Shown here in pieces: positions 1 through 10,970 of a stretch of 64,000 nt of DNA (the first letter of the stretch is position 1; the number at the start of each line of letters is the position of its first letter). The position numbers were made by a program, and so were the translations under genes. The DNA comes from Pycnopodia helianthoides (taxonomy: Eukaryota; Echinodermata; Asteroidea; Forcipulatida; Asteriidae), in the NCBI GenBank assembly GCA_032158295.1, contig CM063254.1, forward strand, positions 2,271,538 through 2,335,537, read 5' to 3'. The notes below the pieces were generated by a model. The model saw nothing but the letters and a program-made list of their open reading frames with translations, was not told the origin of the DNA and ran no database searches.

Positions 1-117
1 CTCTATAAAATTGGGCCCCGATTGGAGAGTGAAAAAAAAACCTAAAAAACTCTTGACCAACCAGCAGAAATTGAAAAGGAGGATGCTAAACAGTACAATT
101 TTTTTTAAAGAACTTAC

Positions 118-256
118 CTGTCTTCTTTGTATGCTGCTGGGGGAATCTTAAACCTTGATAATTCCGACACTCTATGGGATGCATTGCCCCTCATTGCCAA
201 AGGACTTCACTTCCCAAATGACAGAGTTACGCCCACAGCTGTACACATGGATCCGC
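118..256 (-). CDS. THEG-like gene, exon 5, with a one-base frame break
   Basis: The donor GTAAGT is at 117-112. The acceptor is either CAG before 256 or CAG before 238; both keep the same frame. Reading from the acceptor gives YSCGRNSVIWEVKSFGNEG and then a stop at 174-172. One frame over, the exon reads ASHRVSELSRFKIPPAAYK, the expected second half of a THEG repeat. Removing one G from the run at 187-190 joins the two halves and restores a phase-2/phase-2 exon of 138 bp, like exons 3 and 4. This is either an assembly indel or a real mutation. Confidence 0.6.
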
Positions 257-2031
257 CTGATCATAAACAAGTCAAAAAGCACAAAATTTAGCTTTTCCTG
301 TAAAGATTAATGGAACTTAAACCTTACCAATGGGTGACCTATCAGTGACAGCTTAAAATGTTAAAATGTAAAAATAGTTGATGGCCTGATGTTTCGACCC
401 TACAGAGTCTTTCTCGAAGGCTACATGACAACACAACACACATTCACAGGATACAGGTACTTGTGTAACAGAAAGACTCTGCTAGTATGGCCTCCACTGC
501 CTCTGTGTAATTCCAGGCTTTTTTTCTCCACGTTTCACACAATTAATTCTATGCAATCATCATTCCAACAAACATACATTTGAAATTTTGTCTGTTTTTG
601 TTTAAAAGGAATGTACAGCTTGTACTCACTTTACTCCATCGTTGAGACCGCGGAAGTTTTTCTTAGGAACAGAAAGCTCCCCAATTCTTGGGGATGGTTC
701 TGTCTGCATGGCTGCCTTGCTGATGGGTAAAATAGTCTCTTGGTTTCCCCATACCAACTTAGGCCTGAAGACACAAAAAAGTTCAAGAAATAACAATTAT
801 TTCAAAAGCTGATACAAGTACTAAACATGTACTAATCAAGTACTTCCCATCATTTGGAACTAAGGGGTCATTCAAAATTTTTAAGGCGTACAGAGAGTAA
901 ACAAAAATAATATAATATTTAAAAAAAATTGTGCTCCTCAATATTGATGTGCTAATAATCAAATATTCATGAATATTTTTTCACCTTCCACCAAAGAGAA
1001 TTTTTTTCTCTTCCAACTTTGTTTTTTGGCTTAAGTGATTTATTTTCCTGTTGGTTCTACTCTAGAAATATCAACATGTTTAACACCTTCTTAAGTCAGA
1101 CACAGCGTATCGCCCCCCCCCCCCAATAATCTCCTTGTAAGACTGTTGAATTGAGAGCCTAAACTTTAATAAAACGAAATGTTGCACATGCATTTCTCAG
1201 TTGACCATATTGTCTCTGTACTCTTCTATGTTTGTGGACAAATTTTATCCTCTAATAGTTAGTCCCTTTACAGGAAGTTTATGTGTTTTTTTTTGTCAAA
1301 AGCTCGTACTGACTTACCCTAAACTCGTTAGCCAAACTGCCTTTGATGATTTGGGAGTTGCTAAGTAGATACATCGCTCTCTGCAAAACAAAACAAAATC
1401 ACGACAGGCTTTAACATTTTATGCAAAATAAAAATATAAAAATTTGGTCAAAGTGAAACATTTTGTATTGATATCCTCAACCATGCATTTGTTATTTATG
1501 TTGCTTGTAATTTATTGATGATATCCAATTTAAAAAAAATGCTGAGCATTGAAATCATGACTTACCTTCCCTGGAGGTCTGTGTATGGGTTTCCGGAGGT
1601 GCCTGTTAAAGAAAGGACAAACAAAGTTAACAAATAATGTGTGATAAATTCTTCCAATTTCTAATTTTTAGTATGCTAAGTCCAAAGTGAAAAAAAAAAA
1701 TGTGAATGTTGGGTCACAGTAAGTGTGGATACTGGTCTTTGAGATGTTGGCCATATGCTTTAAATAAGTACTTTAAAGGCCTAAAAAGCTGTTGAGAAAA
1801 TTGTGAGCTATTGCAGGTACACTAGCAGAAACTGTCCCGACTGTTGTTTTTTCTAAAGCCAAGAAACTGCTGCACAAAACCTTTGGATCTCTTGGTTGGA
1901 GCTGGTGTTGCACCCTTAATCTTAGGCAGCTTGAGGACAGACTTATTAGCTGAGGAGACCGTTGCTGAGTATAGAGATGACGGAGACCTCGTCTTCTTCC
2001 TCTTTCGTTTCTTAGATCGCTCACCAGCCAT
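118..2031 (-). CDS. THEG/SPMAP2-like testicular haploid expressed repeat protein, 5' part of gene (five exons; 3' part outside window)
   Basis: Exons on the minus strand are 2031-1881, 1602-1566, 1380-1318, 764-630 and 256-118. All have GT/AG borders and compatible phases (1, 2, 2, 2, 2). The predicted protein opens with a very basic, disordered head (MAGERSKKRKRKK). It then has repeats of the THEG type: IYLATPK in exon 3, VWGNQETILPISKAAM followed by SPRIGELSVPKK in exon 4, and SVIWEVK followed by SHRVSELSRFK in exon 5. THEG family proteins are sperm or spermatid proteins associated with flagellar microtubules; that role is known from the family and is inferred here. The ATG at 2031 has a good context (AAG before it, G after). 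An in-frame ATG at 2223 would add 64 residues but looks like 5' UTR. The frame breaks in exon 5 at a run of four Gs. The last visible donor is at 117-116, so the gene continues left of the window. Confidence 0.72.
383..421 (-). repeat. Dispersed hairpin motif, family 1 (copy in intron of THEG-like gene)
   Basis: The plus strand reads GGCCTGATGTTTCGACCC, a short spacer, then GAGTCTTTCTCGAAGGC. The ends pair (GGCCT with AAGGC) and so does GACCC/GAGTC in part. Near copies lie at 7344-7381, 35731-35768 and 58342-58383, so this is a repeated element end and not chance. Confidence 0.55.
630..764 (-). CDS. THEG-like gene, exon 4 (one complete THEG repeat)
   Basis: A 135-bp exon, phase 2 at both ends, with acceptor GTCTTCAG and donor GTGAGT. 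It encodes a full repeat: VWGNQETILPISKAAM, then SPRIGELSVPKK. This matches the family pattern W-x-V/I-S-x-A-A followed by S-P-R-I-x-E-L-x-x-PK. It is the best evidence for the identity of the gene. Confidence 0.75.
1318..1380 (-). CDS. THEG-like gene, exon 3
   Basis: A 63-bp exon, phase 2 at both ends, with acceptor TTTTGCAG and donor GTAAGT. It encodes RERCIYLATPKSSKAVW, a typical THEG half-repeat (R-x-x-x-LA-x-PK). The other frame, beginning RAMYLLSNSQ, is open but joins exon 4 into a stop. Confidence 0.68.
1566..1602 (-). CDS. THEG-like gene, exon 2 (37 bp microexon)
   Basis: A 37-bp exon lies between a clean acceptor (TTTAACAG) and a strong donor (GTAAGT). It reads (G)GTSGNPYTDLQG in the frame set by exons 1 and 3. 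It is too short to recognise alone; support comes from the splice sites and phase fit. Confidence 0.6.
1881..2031 (-). CDS. THEG-like gene, exon 1 (start codon, basic N-terminus)
   Basis: This exon has 151 coding bases: 50 codons plus one base, so it ends in phase 1. It encodes a Lys/Arg-rich head and a Ser/Thr/Pro/Lys-rich stretch ending TKRSK. The donor AAAG|GTTTTG is weak at its +3 to +5 positions. It was chosen because its phase joins exon 2 in the only frame that keeps exons 3 and 4 open. Confidence 0.65.
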
Positions 2032-3600
2032 CTTGGAGTAAAATGTTGCAGTATCACATACTACAAACTCGTACAAACTACTGGTTGGGATTTTTCCCCC
2101 AAGGTGCTGAATGAGTGTAATTTCAGTCCAATCAATACAAGATGTCCACCCTTTATGTCGGTACACGAGTGATGATATTCTACCACCATCCTCTATCCTA
2201 CTCTCTTGTGGTAAGCATCTCAAATTGTTCCCAGTTATAAAACAAAACTGGGATCTTCAAGAGCATCTCAGAGTGGTTTTTCACTTTCTGTTGTAGTATC
2301 GGCGAAAGGCTTGGTTGCCTAGTGTTCAGTAATCAGTCAATATAAAGCCTAGGGCGTACGGCTACAAAGCCCTGTGCTCCCCAGTCGTATTGTTTCTTCA
2401 GTATTACATGGTCTCCCTGAATAGGTTTTATTGATTGAAGTCAGAACGCCTGTGTCAGCACCAAGAGTAGCTTCATTAATAATAATGGGTTATTGAAAAC
2501 AGCCATGCGCAAACGCGGGAGAGAGAAACAGCATCTTGGTCTCTGTGCAAACTTTCAAAGACATTCAATAAGAGTATCTTGTTTTTTATGTAAATGTTTA
2601 TTTTGTCGGCTAAGTGAACTATTCTTCTCAAAACAAAAGATCACTCATCTCAACAAATTTATCTTGTGTAGAGTTTTCTCCCCCAGACTAAAATATTTGT
2701 TAGGGAGGTGGAAAACACACTTCTGGATAATAAGAAACAACCATCACAAAGGAATGTATCTTTTAGAGGTGAATCGTGAAGCTTAAATAATAAATTTGCT
2801 TTTGGTTGAATAATTTAGGAACAAAACTTTTGAGTCTACTCTTAGCAACAAGCAACCCTTTCTCAACAATTTTGTTTAACATGGACAAGTGTTTTGTGAT
2901 GTAGCATTAGTGTTTTGCATATCGATAATCAAAGAATGACTACAACATAACAGCATCTGAAAACAATGTTTTCTTGAGAATAAATGTAAACAATTAACCT
3001 TGAGTTTCAGGATGGAAATTACTTCTTTTTGTGGATAAAATTAGGGGAACAAACTATTATGTTGCACTTTTTGATTTTTGAAGTGATGTTTTTAATTCAA
3101 ACCACAACAAAATACAAAATTCTAGAAAAACATTCTCTAAAATTAAGACTTACGATTTAAGAAACAATCATTCTCAAAGATTAGATTTTGATAAATTTTT
3201 CCTTCATATTTACCGTATATGCATTTTTAATTTAACAATCTCTTGATCATTATTGTTATTAAATTGCAATTAACAAACCTTATAATCGCTGAGCTGAGGA
3301 TACCTTGATTTACACTGTCCCACGTTACTAAAAGGAATTAACTCAAACTTGTTTCTTAACCCAGCGTTGCTTGGGCACCTGTTATTCATAGGCAGTATTA
3401 AGTCCTGCACACTTTAATCTATTTCAATATTTACAGAAGGACTTATTGAGCTAGTCTGTTGATTCAAGTTGTTCAGTTTTCCATTCTTGCTAAGTGTTCT
3501 TCGGGATTTAACAGTGTACATCAAAGCAGATTCTCCTCACCCCTGGATCAAACAGGTTTAACAAATAAAGTGGGTTGATCGGGAAACAGTATTTATGTAA
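2032..3600. other. Upstream of the THEG-like gene; no gene seen
   Basis: This should hold the 5' UTR and promoter of the THEG-like gene, but no clear TATA box or other core promoter element is visible. The rest is AT-rich non-coding DNA. The open frames here (for example 2493-2786 plus) have no recognisable protein features or splice signals. Confidence 0.4.
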
Positions 3601-3618
3601 ATTATCAACACAATAGCT

Positions 3619-3959
3619 CAAAGGCCCTGTACACTATTGGTGAGATCGAAAAACACAATGTTCACAGATTCACACATAACTTACATGATTTAAAGTAAGT
3701 AATGGTAGAGAGGTTCCTTAAAATATTTCTGCCTAAAATGCTATCGTTTCTGAGAAATGAGTAAAACAATAGTTTTTATCACGTGTGATAAAAACTTGAT
3801 GTTTGAAAAACAGAAAACACATAAGGTCTCTTTCCACTATTTTCTCGTGACCTCGATGAGCTCAAACTTTCACAGGTTTGTATGTTCACGCATATGTTGA
3901 ATCACACAAAATGTGGACACTGATTTTGAGCTGTTACCAAAAGTGAACAATACCTTTGA
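3619..3959. mobile_element. MITE-like element with terminal inverted repeats
   Basis: The left end AAAGGCCCTGTACACTATT and the right end AAGTGAACAATACCTTTG are imperfect inverted repeats. The interior (TTTCTG..AAATGC..GAGAAA, and ACTATTTTCTCGTGACC) matches the element at 25117-25500. There is no coding potential, as expected of a non-autonomous DNA transposon. Confidence 0.6.
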
Positions 3960-3960
3960 C

Positions 3961-4237
3961 GGTAGAGTTTTGTTTGTTTTTTGTCAACGTAATGCTGATT
4001 TATAGGCAATATATCTAGAAAGAAACAATAATATCACCTGTTTAATTTTCAGGTGCCTTTGTTTGAGAAAATAGAATAAAACTGTCATGCATAGCTTAAA
4101 GGTAGAGTTTCGTTTGTTTTTTAATTGTCAACGTAATGCTGATTTATAGGCAATATTATCTAGAAAGAAACTATAATATCACCTGTTTAATTTTCAGGTG
4201 CCTTAATTTGAGAAAATAGAATAAAACTGTCATGCAT
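3961..4237. repeat. Direct duplication, two copies of about 137 bp
   Basis: Copy 1 (3961-4091) and copy 2 (4101-4237) both begin GGTAGAGTTT and end ACTGTCATGCAT, with only a few differences between them. The first copy directly follows the MITE at 3619-3959. This looks like a recent tandem duplication. Confidence 0.8.
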
Positions 4238-4550
4238 TTTCATCAGGGACGTTGATTCGATCCACGTTTAGTGAGGTGACAGCGCGGGGCGTACCAACCA
4301 CAGAAATTCCAAAAGATCTTTGAAGATTCAAATTGTTTGACTTAATTTAAAGATTTCTAATCAACGGGGGCACAAAATAATTTCGCAGGATGCTTACCCT
4401 TGCCTTACTACCATCTTTATAAAAAAGTGAAGCTTTCGGATAGAAATTACACAATTTCTTTTGGGGTTCATTACCAAAGTATGACCCTTACACTTTAAAA
4501 GATTTATTTTAAAATGTCTGAAGAATCAACCTGTAACATCCAAGGATAGT

Positions 4551-4707
4551 CTACGTACAATCCCGGCCAAAATGCTTGTGCCACGTGACAATAAACATAC
4601 CCTCCCCGCTCCCCCGCTCAATGTTGTTAGAGCTCAGACCGCTCAATGAGAACCAACATTGAACGGGGCCGGGGCCCAACGAGATATGGCCGGGATTGTT
4701 GACGTAG
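4551..4707. mobile_element. Foldback (MITE-like) element
   Basis: The left end CTACGTACAATCCCGGCCA and the right end TGGCCGGGATTGTTGACGTA are inverted repeats about 157 bp apart. The interior is GC-richer and contains an inner inverted pair (CAATGTTG and CAACATTG). Confidence 0.65.
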
Positions 4708-5194
4708 TTTCTGTTAAGAAAAAATCACAGATCCTCTCCTATTCACAACAACAGTGGACAGAGTTACTTGCACAATAATGGCTGTTGGACTCCTAACTAC
4801 CATCGACTGCGCCCCTGGCAACCAGATTGTTCAAAGGTTTACTTTATCTCCCCCAACTGTGTTGATGACTGTTAGGGTTGATAACGCTGGAACAATAGGC
4901 CCTACCATGTCAATCTCACAATAAAACAACTCATACCCTTGTAAAGAATATAACTCAAGTTTTTTGTTTGTGAATCAGTCAGTCTAAAAATTAGTGGCGA
5001 TTGGTGGAAACGAAGCAGAAAGCAACCGCCCCAAAGCTAATCTAGACTTGACTTTTGACAAATTATGGTAAATTAGACCTTGATTTAGTGCAGTCAACCT
5101 CTGCCAAAATTCCTCTTACAAGTTGGTTAGTTAATAATGTTGAAAACACATTACACTTCTCTAGTTTTCATTCTAGCATGTGGACAACATGAGT

Positions 5195-5267
5195 AAACAC
5201 AAAGTACAGCTATAATGGTCTTTGACAATTAGTAACTGTCGAAGACAGTTAGCTGTACTTTGTGTTT
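5195..5267. repeat. Inverted repeat, about 17-bp arms
   Basis: AAACACAAAGTACAGCT at 5195 is inverted as AGCTGTACTTTGTGTTT ending at 5267, with a short interior. It could be a small MITE or a hairpin. Confidence 0.65.
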
Positions 5268-5272
5268 GACCC

Positions 5273-5350
5273 AACTTATACATTTACATGAAATAACGTG
5301 TGTCAAGTAATGAACCACAAGGGAAACTGACTGGGTAAATTTCAAATGGT
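5273..5350 (-). mobile_element. 3' tail fragment of tRNA-derived SINE family A
   Basis: The minus strand carries ACCCAGTCAGTTTCCCTTG followed by TGGTTCATTACTTGA. The same tail occurs at 57600-57650 (plus) and 45055-45140 (minus). The tRNA-like head is absent here, as in a 5'-truncated SINE copy. Confidence 0.45.
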
Positions 5351-5495
5351 TTGGGAATAACATGTGAACATCTCCTAGGGAAGCACAATCTACCACTAGG
5401 TTTACACTGGAAATATAAAATTAGAGCCTGAAAAATGGTTGCCTCTGAACTAACAAAAAAGTTTTACTTTACAAATTTTCAAATGAAGAAATGTC

Positions 5496-5533
5496 AATTA
5501 GGTCATGTTCTGTTCCAAAACATGACCTAAACT
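5496..5533. repeat. Small palindrome
   Basis: AATTAGGTCATGTT is inverted as AACATGACCTAA after a ten-base spacer. It is a hairpin-forming sequence with no gene nearby. Confidence 0.55.
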
Positions 5534-6402
5534 AATTTGAAAATATACAGGCATTGTAACCGTGAACTAATATTAAGTTTCAGATATTAATTAATTTGAT
5601 CTTAATTAACCAAGGAGGCTGGTCAACACAAAACTCAGTTTACCGGCCGAGACAGTTTCCGCATGCCCAAGGCTCGCCAGGCATTATTATTGATTTGCTG
5701 TCAGGTGTACAATTTGCAGAATAAATCACTACATACATGTAAAAACATGCTTGGAAAGTCTTCAATTTTACTTTCCTCTAATGTGTCCAATGACAAATTA
5801 GTAAATTTTTACGAATTTGAAACTTTTTCAATAACATTGACAACTTGACTCATTCAAACTGAAATTCTGACAGACTTAAGAACAAGTAATTTACACTTGT
5901 ATTCATAGCTTAAAAATAATTAGACTGGCATCATCTTTAAGTGAGTTTGCTGTAAATAGTCTGAGAAAGATTTGTGTAGCATTATCGTTAAAACGTTTGA
6001 CACTGATCAATTAGGTGTGAACTTGTCAATAATGACTGAATACAATCATCACACTTTTATCAATCAGTGCTAAAGGTCAAGATTCAAAATCACTTAATAA
6101 AATTATACTTCTAAGGGTTAACATGAAGGACCCTTCCCCCCATTTTTACTTCATCCAACCTGACAATATTTCCATATTAGGTCGCATACAAGATACAATA
6201 GTTTAAGAATAATTAAGATTTTAATAATAATTTCTATTACCATTGATAGAAAATACCAACCAGTTCAGTAACCAGGCAATAACTTCACCAAAAAAGAGAT
6301 TTTGTACAGTATTTTTTGAATTTTGAATGGTAAAACTGAGAATAAAAAACGAGGAAATCAGCTGATCCGAGGAAAAGTTGCATGCCTGAGTAACAGAAGA
6401 CT

Positions 6403-6524
6403 GGGCCCAATTTCATGGCTCTAATTAGTGTTGAATTCTGCGCTTATGGCACATAAATGTAGATGTTTTACTGAGTGCCGTAAGCACGATTTCTGTGGTA
6501 AGCATGTGCCATGGAACTGGGCTC
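6403..6524. mobile_element. Foldback element of the GGGCCCAATTTCAT family
   Basis: GGGCCCAATTTCATGGCTC at the left is mirrored by GTGCCATGGAACTGGGCTC at the right. The interior has paired TTATGGCAC and GTGCCGTAAGC segments. Related copies lie at 24341, 27553, 40099, 47617 and 60332. Confidence 0.6.
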
Positions 6525-7343
6525 TTCAAGGTACCCTGTCATTTAAATAGTGGAGTTTCCTGTATCCTAACTTAAATTATAGCTGATAAAGGTCAAAATA
6601 TGAAAGTCCATATTTTGGGCCAACAAAATACAAGTTTGACTCAGTTAATTATAGATTCACAATCTGTCATTATGGAATTAGGGCAAAAGTTCCTTTAAAA
6701 TTCAAATCCATTGGTCAAGAGTAGGTGTTCAAACTGTTAATCACATTGATTTTCTTTACCTCATTAGTACACTGTTTCTAGGAACAGGATTAAAGGTTTA
6801 CAAGAAAGGCATTTTTTGGGGGGGGTGAAGCTTGGGAAGGGAGTGGATTCCTTGGTACCAACTGCCCATAGTTATACGCAGTACTCATCTCAGCATGGGG
6901 CGGCAGTCGTCTGCCCACTTCATGTTTGGCCAACAAAGGCACCTCATGATACTCCAACAATGGTCACAATACTTGCAAACATGGAGATGAGGAATGAATA
7001 ACAACTCAATAATGGAGCAAGCAGTGGAGCTACTGGCTGCTCCTATTGTTATTGTGATTCCATTGTTAAAGCCCCAACTGAAGCTCCACAGCTGACCAAC
7101 ACATAAACAGATCGAGGAGTAGAATAAATACCTCCCAGGATTAACCAACCATGAGAAATAATCCAACCTTTACAGATATTTAATAAATCCTACAGCAGCT
7201 TAAATACAGACAGGAGACAGTGATGGGCCATCATGATTTGGGAACAACACCCGCCATATTAATCCAATCCAATAGCAGCCAAGCAAAATGGGAGCTAGAG
7301 GGTCATGTTGTAATTAAGTTTTAATTATAATCAAAAATAGTAT

Positions 7344-7381
7344 GGCCTGACGTTCGACCCTAGCAGAGTCTTCTCGAAGCC
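7344..7381 (-). repeat. Dispersed hairpin motif, family 1
   Basis: It contains GGCCTGACGTTCGACCCTAG and then CAGAGTCTTCTCGAAGCC, the same order as the copy at 383-421, with complementary ends. Confidence 0.55.
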
Positions 7382-7918
7382 TTCTATACAGTCCTTTGGT
7401 TGTAAGCTTGCAACGCTATTCTATTCTATTATAATCTATTTAATGAGAAACCAAGTGAATTTTAATGGTACAGACTTTTCTCTCCCCTTTTGTTCGCCAA
7501 GTGCCCACTAATTAAATTGTATTAATGAAGTAAATTATGACTTAAAGTGACTAATGAATGATGGACAATGCTGATGTTCGACCAAAAAGGACGATACTTT
7601 TTATGTTTTTTTATTATATAATTCAAATGCTTGGGAATGTTAACAGCCTGCTCAACCAGGAAACACTCAAAATCAGACACAACTGCTCATCTCAGTGAGA
7701 CAATTTTTCTATTTTACTAGAATTTCACACAAATGATCGAGTTTGCTTTTTCAGCTGCCAGGTTGAGGTCTTTTCCAACGCCCCCGTTTTTGTATAGAAC
7801 TTGGTGATTACCGGTGTCTGTTCTCTGTTTTTCCAAACTGCCTGCCTTTTTATTTTTCAGTAGTGTTAAAATGTGTTTCAATTTATTTGATTTCCGGTTG
7901 AACAAAGACACATTTAGT

Positions 7919-7975
7919 AGAACAGGATCTGAACCATTGCCCGCTCTCTCCCAACTGAGCTATAATATACATGTT
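7919..7975 (-). mobile_element. tRNA-like (SINE head) remnant
   Basis: On the minus strand, TATAGCTCAGTTGGGAGAG resembles a pol III A box and D arm, and GGTTCAGATCC resembles a B box about 20 bases on. Spacing is tRNA-like, but the acceptor stem does not pair, so this is a tRNA-derived repeat and not a functional tRNA. Confidence 0.5.
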
Positions 7976-8335
7976 GTGTTTTGAAATTACCTTCACTATA
8001 AATCCTTTGGATTTTGAAATTTTGTTTTAATTAAAAGTAAAATATTTATTTTACATTTGTTTTATTTTAACAATAAAATACATTATTTATAACAACTATG
8101 AGCCATGGTGAACTTTTGATAAAATGATTCCATCAGGTCGAGTGCGGCCAACAAGATATGTTTATTATAATACACTATATCATGCCCCTCCAATTATTGT
8201 GTCATTTTAGAGAAGTCTTGTTCATTGCTAGTTGCAATAATCGTAACTATCGATCCTCCTGAGTTACGAGACTGGAGCAGGTCTAAGGTTTATTACCAGA
8301 AGCTATGATAAACACAGCTATTTCATTGCATACTA

Positions 8336-8497
8336 AGGCCCTTTTCGAATTCACGGCTTCGGCTCCGGATTGGGCTTCAGGCTCAGTTTTCTTGTCTGAA
8401 ACCCTGACCGCAAAGCATGCGTAAGTTAAAATAATTGAGGGAGCCTAGCTAGCCTGAGCAGATTTTGGAGCCGAAGCCGTGAATTCGAAAAGGACCT
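8336..8497. mobile_element. Foldback element (AGGCCCTTTTCGAA family)
   Basis: The left arm AGGCCCTTTTCGAATTCACG continues into GCTTCGGCTCC. It is inverted at the right as GGAGCCGAAGCCGTGAATTC and then GAAAAGGACCT. The arms are about 32 bp with few mismatches. A more decayed relative lies at 23442-23539. Confidence 0.75.
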
Positions 8498-10589
8498 ATG
8501 TATTAACAGCATTCTGACCACTAAGGCTTTCCCAATAATTGACTTGTGGTGGTGGGGCTAGTCTCTGTTTTTGAACACAAAAAAATGTAATATTCAATTT
8601 TAACATTCAGTTTTGGAATTGTAACCCTTTAAAATTTCTCCTCAAATTTTCTAATTAATTAATTAACTTATCAGGTGGGGCGGAAGGAATGGTTTGTTTA
8701 GTACTTAGAAGATTATTTTGGGTATGTTTTTATATTAGTGCAACATTCTCTAACATTAGAAACAATCCCAGTACATTTTTTTCCTAAAATATTACATGAT
8801 TTGATTACAAAATATTTGATGATTTGAAACCTCAATATTGGGTAGTTTTCATCAAATCTAAGGCAAGGGCCTAACTGTAGAAATAAGTTTTATAAATTTC
8901 TTTTCTGATGAAAAATCAACAAACCTGATTGATATTTGTTTAAAAAAAATTAAGTACAGAATTATATTCAAAGCCACCCCTACATCCCCCCTGGTTATGT
9001 CAAGTCCCATTAATAAAGGGGTGATAACTCGACTCTAATCAAGAAAGATCAGGTGTGGCCTATTTACTCTTCTTAAAAACTGTTTGGGTTGGAATACATG
9101 GTTCACTTGTTACGTACGTCAGTAGTGGAGAAGAACCCAGTGTTAACTCAACTCAAGTTGTCTATGTCATATTGTGAAACAAATACAACGGCGGTCAAAC
9201 TCCCACCTACGCCCCCCCCTCCCCAACATCGCACATAAAATTTGAAAATTTCAGAAATCACAAGCAAACCTACGATGACTTTACAATACATACTTGCGAT
9301 TTGCAATTATTTGTCAATTTTGCGTACAAAATGTATTGTTATCACAAACTTTTCAATCAGCACCTGTGGGTAACTGTGTTGGGGTCAACTTTGTGAGGGG
9401 CAAGATGACTGGCTGCCCTCATTATAAACATTAAACATTTCGGGTCAACTATCCTACGAAGCTATACCTGTGCCTCTGCAGAGTCGGAGTCACAGTCATG
9501 TACAGCAGTACACTGCATTCTTTTTGAGTGTACCTGTATTCTATAGCTTCTCCAACATTTCTTGTTGTAAAGTTCTACGCTCAAATGAGCAATATTATTG
9601 GTAAATGATTGATGACATTAATTATTGGCATCGACTAACTCTGTATCAATCATAGTCCAAGTTACTGGACCAAACAAGACTATTTTTTACTTTGGACAAT
9701 ATCGGCGTATGCAGGCCAGACAATGTCCAAAATGAAAAGGAAAAAAAAGTGTTGTTGGGTCCAATAACTTTGTACATATCATTATCAATCATTCAATTGA
9801 CTTGCTTAAGCCGGCACAAATGTCACACCGTGTTTGGCCGTGCACTCACAAGTTTCAGCTTGTCCCTGCTTTTTATTTATTTTAAAGAACTTATCAACTA
9901 AGTAAAACATTGGACTCACCCTCAGTTGGCCTCACTGCAGTTACTGTCGCCATACTTCTTAACTCGAGTAGTTTCGAACCAAATTACTTTCCGACGTTAA
10001 CGAACTAAATCTATAAGTATAAAGTTACTTTGAGTTGTTTTTTGCCTGCCTTTGCTCTAAAGCATCGAAAGTTACATCATGTTTAAAAAGTTCCCAAACA
10101 TAGTCGACTTTGTGGGAAATGGATCACAATTTAGCCCATTCTAAAGCCGGATGGGTGTTTGGTTTGCCTGGATCTTTACGGTGTTACAGCTGTACAAAAT
10201 CACAACATATTTCTTTAGCATTGAAACACATGGACTTGTTTTACTTGTGTGTTGTGTGCATGGGTGCACAATGGTTCCCTTACGCGTCACATGGTTACGG
10301 CGGCCTTAGTTACCACGATGTCAACGAACCCACGTGCACGCGTCGTAGAGAAGCGCATTGGGGGGGGGGGTTACTGGTGGTTGGGGGCGCTGCGCACGCA
10401 CGGTCCATTTCAGAAAGTTTGTAAAAATCTTAGTGTATAAGAAATCATAAACCGCTACTGAGAAAGAAATAATAGAAAAAAGAACACTGCCTTCTTCAGA
10501 AGATCCGTGATAAAGGCTTATTCTATGAATGTTTAAGATGTTCACGGGAGTGCACTGTTTGGTTTGGGTGTATACAGAATGAATCCAAC

Positions 10590-10970
10590 CTTAAAGTTAC
10601 ACGTTGCCCTCATGGCGAGTTGGTCTATAAAAAGCGTTTGTAAACCGTTTGTTATAAAATGCATAATGGTTAGAAAGATGTTTTAAAAGTAGAATACAAT
10701 GATATGCCTCGAAATTGTGTGGTTTTCCTTTTACATCGTGAACTAACACAGTCGGCCATTTTATGGAGTGAAATTTTTGACTCCACAAAATGGCGACCGT
10801 GTTAGTTCGCAAAGTTTAAGGAAAACCACGCAATTTCGAGGCATATTTGTGTGGATCATTGTATTCTACTTTTAAAACATCTTTCTAACCATAATGCATC
10901 TGATAACAAACGGTTACAAACGCTTTTTATAGACCAACTCGACCGATCCAAGGCAACGTGTACCTTTAAG
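10590..10970. mobile_element. Long palindromic foldback element, arms of about 170-190 bp
   Basis: The left end CTTAAAGTTACACGTTGCC is inverted as GGCAACGTGTACCTTTAAG. Pairing continues inward through AAAGCGTTTGTAACC, TAGAAAGATGTTTTAAAAGT, CCTCGAAATTG, GTGGTTTTCC and CTAACAC to a centre around 10750-10790 flanked by CATTTT/AAAATG. The whole segment could fold into one hairpin. The open frames inside it (10597-10812 and 10856-11101, both minus) are shadows of the repeat. Confidence 0.75.

Noticed and set aside
1822..2223. 133-codon frame beginning at 2223
   Set aside because: It runs through the THEG-like exon 1 donor into the intron. The splice phase fit and the stronger start context at 2031 favour a shorter exon; the upstream part is probably 5' UTR.
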